Position numbers and translations under genes: made by a program. 6,142 nt of DNA from contig CAAEQF010000169.1 of NCBI GenBank assembly GCA_900758075.1, positions 1-6,142 on the forward strand, read 5' to 3'. Source of the DNA: Coriobacteriia bacterium. Its GTDB lineage: Bacteria > Actinomycetota > Coriobacteriia > Coriobacteriales > QAMH01. The notes below the pieces were generated by a model, which ran no database searches, had not been told where the DNA came from, and saw nothing but the letters and a program-made list of their open reading frames with translations. Positions 1-4,602 of the stretch are shown here, piece after piece; the stretch's first letter is position 1, and every line of letters starts with the position of its first letter.

Positions 1-229
1 CGAGGCCGCGACGCGAGGCGAACGGAATCGTCTCATGCTCCGGAAGCAAGATGTTGTCGATGCCGAGTTTCTCGAACGATGCGGCGCCATCCCGCGCCGT
101 TACCTCGCGCCAGACTCCCGGCGCGAGCACCCCGCCTACCGCGACCCCACGCGCCTCGTATGCCGACACGAGACCCTGGAGCCAGCGCGTCTTGCCCGTC
201 TGAACCTGCCCTGTGAGTAGATACAACAT
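1..229 (-). CDS. P-loop NTPase, THEP1-like (N-terminal part)
   Basis: The gene reads leftward and its 3' part lies outside the window, so only the first 76 residues are visible. They begin MLYLLTGQVQTGKTRW, giving a Walker A motif GQVQTGKT at residues 7-14 directly after the first beta strand. A segment GGVLAPGVW follows near residue 38, then GIDNILLP and FASRR. This order (P-loop at the extreme N-terminus, then a G-G-V-L strand) resembles the THEP1 nucleoside-triphosphatase family and related small P-loop proteins; that assignment is from memory of the family. Catalytic activity and substrate cannot be judged because Walker B is not visible. The start is supported by AAGGA five bases upstream. 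The gene is divergent from a metal-chelate ABC transporter and shares its short promoter region, which suggests but does not prove a related role. Another P-loop family, such as a MobB-like cofactor GTPase, is possible. Confidence 0.72.
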   Translation of the reverse strand, partial: MLYLLTGQVQTGKTRWLQGLVSAYEARGVAVGGVLAPGVWREVTARDGAASFEKLGIDNILLPEHETIPFASRRGL

Positions 230-240
230 TTTTATCCTTG

Positions 241-268
241 TTTACAAATAATTATCGTCAAGTATTAT
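241..268 (+). promoter_or_regulatory. Putative sigma-70 promoter of the ABC transporter operon
   Basis: A -35 hexamer TTTACA (241-246, five of six consensus bases) and a -10 hexamer TATTAT (263-268, five of six) are separated by 16 bases in an AT-rich island within otherwise GC-rich DNA. Transcription would begin near 274-276, about 75 bases before the preferred GTG start at 350. This placement argues against translation from the ATG at 269, which directly follows the -10 hexamer. The call rests on sequence match only. Confidence 0.5.
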
Positions 269-269
269 A
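264..269 (-). promoter_or_regulatory. Putative -10 element for the divergent NTPase gene
   Basis: Read on the minus strand these six bases are TATAAT, a perfect sigma-70 -10 hexamer, 34 bases upstream of the NTPase start codon. That would leave a leader of roughly 28 bases including the AAGGA ribosome binding site. No good -35 hexamer is present at 16-18 bases upstream; the 17-base position reads AGAAAA. The element overlaps the plus-strand -10 hexamer almost exactly, so the two promoters would compete for polymerase. Confidence 0.4.
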
Positions 270-293
270 TGTCACATGCTTTAATCTTTTCTT

Positions 294-308
294 CGAATAA
301 TTTATTCG
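294..308. promoter_or_regulatory. Perfect 15-bp palindrome, possible operator
   Basis: CGAATAA (294-300) and TTATTCG (302-308) are exact reverse complements around one central T. The element lies about 20 bases downstream of the predicted transcription start of the transporter operon, a position where a bound dimeric repressor would block transcription. It does not match the Fur or DtxR/IdeR consensus as I know them, so the cognate regulator is unknown. Confidence 0.4.
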
Positions 309-322
309 GGTGCCGAACTTTT
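305..322 (+). other. Small leader hairpin followed by CTTTT
   Basis: TTCGG (305-309) pairs with CCGAA (313-317) across a GTG loop, and CTTTT follows at 318-322. The left arm shares four bases with the right arm of the palindrome at 294-308, so in RNA the two hairpins would exclude each other. The stem has only five base pairs and the U-run is short, so attenuation is no more than a possibility. Confidence 0.2.
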
Positions 323-335
323 GGGATGAGAGGAT

Positions 336-341
336 GGAGGG
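336..341 (+). promoter_or_regulatory. Ribosome binding site that decides the permease start
   Basis: GGAGGG lies eight bases before a GTG codon at 350. It is the only strong Shine-Dalgarno match near the candidate starts of the permease: the ATGs at 269, 326 and 407 lack one at good spacing. Confidence 0.6.
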
Positions 342-349
342 AATCCAGC

Positions 350-1435
350 GTGTTGGGGAGCACATCTGGATCTGCTGCTGGAACCGAGCGAGCCGAGGCG
401 CCGCGCATGCCGCCTCGCCTTTTCGACCGTGGCCGCCGTGCCGACGCCTTCCTGGTCTTCCTGGCCGTGTTCATGCTCATCGTCATAGCGGTCTCGCTGC
501 TGCTCGGACGCTATCCCATCTCACCCGGCGAGGCAGTGCAGATGCTTGCCAGCCTCGTGTTTCCGGTCGACCAGACCTGGACCACTCAACAGCAAACGAT
601 GTTTTTCAGCGTGCGTCTGCCGCGCATCCTGCTCGCCCTCATGGTCGGTTGCTGCCTGGCTGCCGCCGGTGCCGCATTCCAGGGGACGTTCCAGAACCCG
701 CTCGTCTCGCCGGATGTCCTGGGCGCAAGTCAGGGCGCGGCATTCGGCGCCGCCGTGGCGATTCTCGCGGGTCTGGGCGCGACCGACGTCTCCGTATCGG
801 CCTTCGCGTTCTCGATCGTGACGGTAGCGCTCGTCCTGTTCATCAGTGCGCGGGCCAAGGGGAACAGGATTCTCGTCACGGTGCTCGCCGGCGTCATGAT
901 CAGCTCGCTGTTCTCCGCGGGCGTCTCGTTTACCAAGCTCGTCGCAGACCCGCAAGACCAGCTGCCCGCCATCACGTACTGGCTGATGGGCAGCCTGACC
1001 GGCGCGAAGCTCGACACGAACCTCTTCTTTTCCGCTATCCCGATGACCATCGGCTGCGTCGTGCTGTTTGCCGTGCGCTGGAAAATCAACATCCTCACCA
1101 TGGGCGACGACGAAGCATCGACGATGGGCGTCGACGCGCGCCGCATCCGCCTGGTCGTCATCATCGCAGCCACGCTCGTGACCGCGGCGAGCGTGGCGGT
1201 CTCGGGGATGATCGGCTGGGTCGGGCTCGTCATCCCGCACTTATGCCGTTTCATCGTGGGATGCGACTACCGCAAGCTCATGCCCGCCAGCATGCTCATG
1301 GGCGCAAGCTTCCTTCTTGTCGTCGACAACATCTCCCGCCTCGCGACAACCGCCGAGATTCCCATCGGCATCTTGACGGCATTCGTGGGCGCGCCCTTCT
1401 TCCTGTACCTGATCACGAGGAAGAAGTCGCTATGA
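350..1435 (+). CDS. FecCD/BtuC-type ABC transporter permease
   Basis: This is the membrane permease of a binding-protein-dependent importer for metal chelates, cobalamin or oxyanions. From the GTG start it has 361 residues, close to the usual 330-350 of the family. After a polar N-terminal stretch, the first membrane segment lies at about residues 32-52. Family landmarks follow in order: VRLPR near 88-92, NPLVSPDVLG near 116-125, ITYWLMGSL near 208-216, GWVGLVIPHLCR near 289-300 (the conserved region contacting the ATPase), and EIPIGILTAFVGAPFF near 336-351. The start at 350 was chosen because of GGAGGG eight bases upstream. An in-frame ATG at 269 would give 388 residues but abuts the -10 box; ATGs at 326 and 407 lack good ribosome sites. 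Its stop overlaps the ATPase start (ATGA). Only one permease gene is present, so the channel is probably a homodimer. The family is certain; the substrate is not. Confidence 0.93.
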   Translation: MLGSTSGSAAGTERAEAPRMPPRLFDRGRRADAFLVFLAVFMLIVIAVSLLLGRYPISPGEAVQMLASLVFPVDQTWTTQQQTMFFSVRLPRILLALMVGCCLAAAGAAFQGTFQNPLVSPDVLGASQGAAFGAAVAILAGLGATDVSVSAFAFSIVTVALVLFISARAKGNRILVTVLAGVMISSLFSAGVSFTKLVADPQDQLPAITYWLMGSLTGAKLDTNLFFSAIPMTIGCVVLFAVRWKINILTMGDDEASTMGVDARRIRLVVIIAATLVTAASVAVSGMIGWVGLVIPHLCRFIVGCDYRKLMPASMLMGASFLLVVDNISRLATTAEIPIGILTAFVGAPFFLYLITRKKSL

Positions 1436-2214
1436 GCATCGACATCTCGCATCTGAGCTTCTCGTACGGCAAGCACCCCGTTCTCGAGGACATCAACGTA
1501 AGTATCCCAGACGGCATGCTCGTCAACATCCTCGGGCCAAACGGAGTCGGCAAGTCCACCCTGTTCCGCTGCATCTTGGGTCTGAATGGCGATTATTCCG
1601 GCACTGTCAAGGTCAACGGGCACGACATGCGCACGCTTTCCATCCGCCAGCGCGCCCGCGAGATCTCCTACATCCCCCAGTCGCATGCGCCCATCTACGA
1701 TTACGAGGTCCTCGACGTCGTGCTCATGAGCACGGGCGCCGACCTCGGCATGCTCAGGATGCCCGGCCCTCGTCACAAGCGCATCGCATACGAGGCACTC
1801 GAACGCGTTGGCATCGCGCACCTCGCGCAGCGCACCTACACGCAGATATCCGGAGGCGAGCAGCAGCTCGTGCTGATAGCCCGCGCGCTCGCCCAAAACG
1901 CACGGATCATCGTCATGGACGAGCCAACGAGTGCCTTGGATTACGGAAACACCGTACGCGTACTGTCCACCATCAGAAGCCTCGCGCGAGAGGGGCTGAG
2001 CATCTTGCAGTCCACGCACCAGCCCGACCAGGCGTTTCTGTACTCGGACCGGACGCTCGTGCTCAACAGAGGGCGCGTACTCGCCTTCGGGCGTCCTCAA
2101 GACGTCATCACACGGGAGCTCATCAGCGAAATCTACCACGTCGATGTCGAGGTGAATTCGCTGTATGACGACAGGGTGCGCGTCTGCGTGCCCGTGCAGG
2201 AAATCGGACGATAG
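1432..2214 (+). CDS. ABC transporter ATPase, FecE/BtuD class
   Basis: This 260-residue cytoplasmic ATPase powers import through the upstream permease. All canonical motifs are present: Walker A GPNGVGKST (35-43), Q-loop glutamine at 83 (YIPQ), signature ISGGEQQ (139-145), Walker B IIVMDE (159-164), D-loop SALD (167-170) and H-loop histidine at 196 within STHQPDQA. The THQPxQ form of the H-loop region, and the VLDVVLM segment after the Q-loop, recall the Haemophilus MolC molybdate/tungstate ATPase as well as iron-chelate ATPases. This is a remembered resemblance, not a computed one. Translation starts within the permease stop (ATGA overlap), with GAGGA upstream, indicating translational coupling. 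Nothing appears missing or truncated. Confidence 0.95.
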   Translation: MSIDISHLSFSYGKHPVLEDINVSIPDGMLVNILGPNGVGKSTLFRCILGLNGDYSGTVKVNGHDMRTLSIRQRAREISYIPQSHAPIYDYEVLDVVLMSTGADLGMLRMPGPRHKRIAYEALERVGIAHLAQRTYTQISGGEQQLVLIARALAQNARIIVMDEPTSALDYGNTVRVLSTIRSLAREGLSILQSTHQPDQAFLYSDRTLVLNRGRVLAFGRPQDVITRELISEIYHVDVEVNSLYDDRVRVCVPVQEIGR

Positions 2215-2226
2215 AAAGGAAGCAAA

Positions 2227-3345
2227 ATGGAGAGGGCACGTCCAAAGAGAGCATGGTCCCGGCGCATCCTGGCGCTGGCCTGCACGCTCGTGTTGGCGGT
2301 CGGTATGGCGGGTGCGCTCGCCGCATGCGGAGGGTCTTCGCATGCGGGACAGCAGTCGGGACAGACGCAGACGAGGGAATTCACCGACTCTGCCGGGCGC
2401 ACGGTCGAGGTGCCCACCAACATCGATAAGATTGCCCCGTCGGGGCACACGGCCAATCAGGTGCTGCTCACCGTCGCGCCCGAGAAGATGGCCGGCCTCT
2501 CGCAGAAGCTTTCGGATGACCAGCTCAAGTACTTCGACAAGTCGATCGCCGACCTGCCGGTCTTTGGGGCGGCGTTTGGCGCCAAGGGCGACATGAACAA
2601 AGAAGCAGTCGCGGCATCGGGCGCGCAGATCGTAATCGACACCGGTGAATACAAAGACGGCCTGAAAGAGGACCTCGACAACCTCCAGGACCAGCTGGGC
2701 ATTCCCGTCGTGTTCATCGAGACGCCCCTCGATGACTGGGGAAGCGCCTACCGCAAACTGGGTGACCTGCTCGGCATGCAAGACCGCTGCGAGACGCTCG
2801 CGACCTACTGCGGCTCAGCCTACAAGGAGGTCAACGATGCGGTCTCGAAGGTGCCCGCCGACAAGCGAGTGCGCGTTGCCTACCTACTCGGCGATTCCGG
2901 ATTGAACGCGATTGCGAAGGGCTCGTACCAGGGGGCTGTCATCGACCTGATCGCCGACAACGTCGTCGAGGTGGAGAAGGCCTCGGGCTCGGGCGCCGGA
3001 AATGAGATCAGCCTCGAGCAGATCGGCGTGTGGAACCCCGACCTCATCGTGTTTGGAGCTAACAGCATCTACTCCACCGTCGGCTCCGATGCGGCATGGT
3101 CGGGCATCTCCGCCATCGCGCACAAGAACTACTACGAAGTGCCGTCCACGCCCTGGACGTGGCTGCACAACCCGCCAACCGTCAACCAGGTGCTGGGCAT
3201 GCAGTGGTTCGCGCGGCTGTGCTACCCGGATCAATTCTCCGATGACCTGCAAAGCGTCGTCACCGACTACTACAAGACCTTCTACAACTACGACCTCACG
3301 CAAGACGAGTACAGCCAACTCGTGGAAAAGGCAACGCGCAAGTAA
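2227..3345 (+). CDS. ABC transporter solute-binding lipoprotein (Peripla_BP_2)
   Basis: This 372-residue protein should capture the ligand outside the cell and deliver it to the permease. The N-terminus has a basic stretch (RAWSRR), a hydrophobic segment and a lipobox LAAC with the lipidated cysteine at residue 34, followed by a Gly/Ser/Gln-rich linker. The mature domain opens with TDSAGRTVEVP (53-63), the typical first strand of this class, and later shows WNPDLIVFGA near residues 271-280 and PWTWLHNPPTVNQVLG near 309-324, the usual C-lobe pattern. The start is supported by AAAGGA six bases upstream, and the gap to the ATPase gene is 12 bases. Binding residues cannot be assigned from sequence alone, so ferric siderophore, corrinoid, heme or molybdate/tungstate remain open. 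The SRR before the hydrophobic core is only vaguely like a twin-arginine signal; Sec export is likelier. Confidence 0.93.
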   Translation: MERARPKRAWSRRILALACTLVLAVGMAGALAACGGSSHAGQQSGQTQTREFTDSAGRTVEVPTNIDKIAPSGHTANQVLLTVAPEKMAGLSQKLSDDQLKYFDKSIADLPVFGAAFGAKGDMNKEAVAASGAQIVIDTGEYKDGLKEDLDNLQDQLGIPVVFIETPLDDWGSAYRKLGDLLGMQDRCETLATYCGSAYKEVNDAVSKVPADKRVRVAYLLGDSGLNAIAKGSYQGAVIDLIADNVVEVEKASGSGAGNEISLEQIGVWNPDLIVFGANSIYSTVGSDAAWSGISAIAHKNYYEVPSTPWTWLHNPPTVNQVLGMQWFARLCYPDQFSDDLQSVVTDYYKTFYNYDLTQDEYSQLVEKATRK

Positions 3346-3378
3346 CGCTACGTTGCAGCATCTCCTGTACGGCGACTT

Positions 3379-3389
3379 TGGCAGTGCCA
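3379..3389. repeat. 11-bp palindrome related to the one at 3424
   Basis: TGGCA and TGCCA flank a central G. The same core with the central base complemented (C) recurs inside the larger palindrome downstream, with centres 51 bases apart, about five helical turns. It lies 33 bases after the solute-binding protein stop, in DNA with no recognisable gene. Confidence 0.35.
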
Positions 3390-3423
3390 TGGATTTCGCG
3401 CACGACTCACCCACCCAGCGCGA

Positions 3424-3446
3424 GATGTGTGGCACTGCCACACATC
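3424..3446. repeat. Perfect 23-bp palindrome with 11-bp arms
   Basis: The left arm GATGTGTGGCA (3424-3434) and its exact reverse complement (3436-3446) surround one central C at 3435. It could be a high-affinity operator for a dimeric regulator, a hairpin in RNA, or a remnant of an element. No T-run follows on either side, so it is not a standard intrinsic terminator. It sits between the transporter operon and the truncated dioxygenase, just before recognisable dioxygenase similarity begins. Confidence 0.55.
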
Positions 3447-3448
3447 CC

Positions 3449-3876
3449 ATGCTCGCTGCGCGCATCCCACTGCACCGTGCCATCCCCATCGTCGAGCTGA
3501 GCGTAGACCAGCACCTCACGCCCGCGCAGATGTACGACCTGGGAGAAAGGCTCTCCCCCTTGCGCGACGAGGGCATCATGGTTTTGGGCAGCGGCAATGT
3601 CGTGCATAACCTCACGCTCACCGACTGGCGCAACATGAAGGGCACCGAAGCAGCGGACTCTTTCAGCGACACCGTCCGCGACCTGGTATTGTCGAGAGAC
3701 GACGAGACTCTCGTGAACTACCAGAAGCTCGATCACGCGAACTACGCCGCCCCGGCCACTTCGCCCCGCCGCTCTACATCCTGGACGCAAGTCAAGGCGA
3801 CCAGGCGACCGTATTCAGCGATGTCAGGAACCTGGGCTCGATGTCCATGACGAGCTTCGCGTTCGGCCTCGAATAG
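3449..3876 (+). pseudogene. LigB/YgiD-type extradiol dioxygenase remnant
   Basis: The C-terminal half of a class III (LigB-family) extradiol ring-cleavage dioxygenase, like E. coli YgiD, can be read here. AIPIVELSVDQ (from 3479), LRDEGIMVLGSGNVVHNL and LVNYQKLDHANYA match conserved family segments. Similarity fades before about 3476, and roughly the first 130 residues, including N-terminal metal-binding histidines, are absent. Near 3755 the frame shifts: the tail HFAPPLYILDA to the TAG at 3874-3876 continues in another frame. The family normally has PTPEH here; only two bases separate the Pro and His codons where nine are expected, which fits a 7-base deletion. The upstream limit is a choice (an in-frame ATG without a ribosome site); the frame is also open back into the solute-binding gene by chance. 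Two independent lesions make a functional protein very unlikely. Confidence 0.82.
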
Positions 3877-3901
3877 GCCTTCGCACAGAAAGGAACCAGC
3901 C

Positions 3902-4474
3902 ATGTCCATGCAAGAATCCCTCGAGAAACGCCGCAGCGTCTACCAGCTCGACAAAGAGCTTCCCGTGCCCGCCGCCGAGGTCACAAGCCTCGTCGAGCGC
4001 CTCACCGAGCTCGTTCCCGACGCGTTCAACATGAAAAGCCAGCGCGTCGTCGTTGCCTTGGGCGCCAAGCAAGACGAGCTGTGGGACGCCATCTACGACG
4101 TCTTCGGCGGCAAAGTCGCGCGCGAGAAGATCGACATGTTCAAGAACGCCGCTGGCACGGTGCTGTTCTTCATCGACGACGCGACCGTCACCTCGATGCA
4201 GGAGCAGTTCCCTCGTTATGCCGAGAACTTCGGCCCCTGGTCGGAGCAGTCGAACGGCATGCTGCAGATCGCGGTCTGGTCGGGCCTGCGCGACCTCGGC
4301 ATCGGCGCGAACATCCAGCACTACAACCCCGTCATCGACGAGACGGTACACGAGCTGTTCGGCCTGCCGGAGAGCTGGCGTCTGCGTGCCCAAATGAACT
4401 TCGGCGGCATCGTCGCCGAGCCCAACCCCAAAGAAGCCCAGGACATCGCGCAGCGCGTGAAGGTCTTCGAGTAA
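3902..4474 (+). CDS. Nitroreductase family protein, Frm2-like
   Basis: An intact 190-residue protein of the FMN-dependent nitroreductase superfamily, most like the Frm2/Hbn1 branch, which reduces nitro compounds or quinone-like substrates with NAD(P)H. Visible family features are the N-terminal RRSVYQL (residues 10-16, the phosphate-binding arginine region), PDAFNMKSQRVVV (39-51), FGPWSEQSNGMLQIAVW (112-128), the GIGANIQHYNP segment (137-147) and a final NFGGIV near 164-169. The branch assignment is from recognition of these segments. AAAGGAA lies seven bases upstream of the ATG. A second ATG two codons later is less well spaced. It follows the dioxygenase remnant by 25 bases, so the two may once have been cotranscribed; I see no convincing separate promoter. 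The physiological substrate is unknown. Confidence 0.9.
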   Translation: MSMQESLEKRRSVYQLDKELPVPAAEVTSLVERLTELVPDAFNMKSQRVVVALGAKQDELWDAIYDVFGGKVAREKIDMFKNAAGTVLFFIDDATVTSMQEQFPRYAENFGPWSEQSNGMLQIAVWSGLRDLGIGANIQHYNPVIDETVHELFGLPESWRLRAQMNFGGIVAEPNPKEAQDIAQRVKVFE

Positions 4475-4580
4475 TCGCCCGTTCAGCGTCGTGGCCGTCG
4501 CTTCAGGCAGTCGCAGCGTGCATCGACTACGCACACGGCACCGTCATCATGCGCCCTGCTTGCCCGCCACGTGCGGAAAG

Positions 4581-4602
4581 GCGGGGCGTTACTGTGCCCC
4601 GC
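4581..4602 (-). terminator. GC-rich hairpin at the SMC stop, weak terminator candidate
   Basis: GCGGGGC (4581-4587) and GCCCCGC (4596-4602) form a perfect 7-bp stem with an 8-base loop. On the minus strand the SMC stop codon (TAA, complement of 4589-4591) lies inside the loop, and the stem is followed by CTTTCC, a poor U-tract. It could end SMC transcription or block read-through between the two convergent genes. The rest of the gap (4475-4580) shows nothing recognisable. Confidence 0.35.

Noticed and set aside
241..270. Fur-type box from ATAATTAT and ATTATC in the divergent region
   Set aside because: Only isolated AT-rich hexamers match; no full 19-bp dyad is present, so naming Fur would be over-reading.
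310..2214. A 634-codon plus-strand open frame continuing upstream of the ATPase
   Set aside because: Before 1432 it is an out-of-frame, Arg/Pro/His-rich reading of the permease gene; the ATPase starts at 1432 with the conventional N-terminus and an ATGA overlap.
1267..2781. A 504-codon minus-strand open frame opposite the ATPase and binding protein genes
   Set aside because: It is antisense to two well-supported genes, shows no family motif, and has the composition typical of antisense frames in GC-rich DNA.
3331..3356. Inverted repeat GCAACG / CGTTGC around the binding protein stop codon, as an operon terminator
   Set aside because: The stem is six pairs with a 14-base loop and no T-run follows, so it is not convincing.
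3430..3450. Sigma-54 type promoter suggested by TGGCAC at 3430-3435
   Set aside because: The matching TTGCA-like -12 element is absent at the required spacing; the bases are explained by the palindrome.
3541..3557. GGGAGA / TCTCCC inverted repeat, and a similar CGAGAG / CTCTCG pair at 3693-3713
   Set aside because: Both fall in conserved codons of the dioxygenase remnant, have six-base arms, and are expected by chance in GC-rich coding DNA.
3002..3850. A 282-codon plus-strand open frame joining the binding protein tail region to the dioxygenase remnant
   Set aside because: Its first part is an out-of-frame reading of the binding protein gene; only the stretch after about 3476 resembles a protein family, and it loses the correct frame near 3755.
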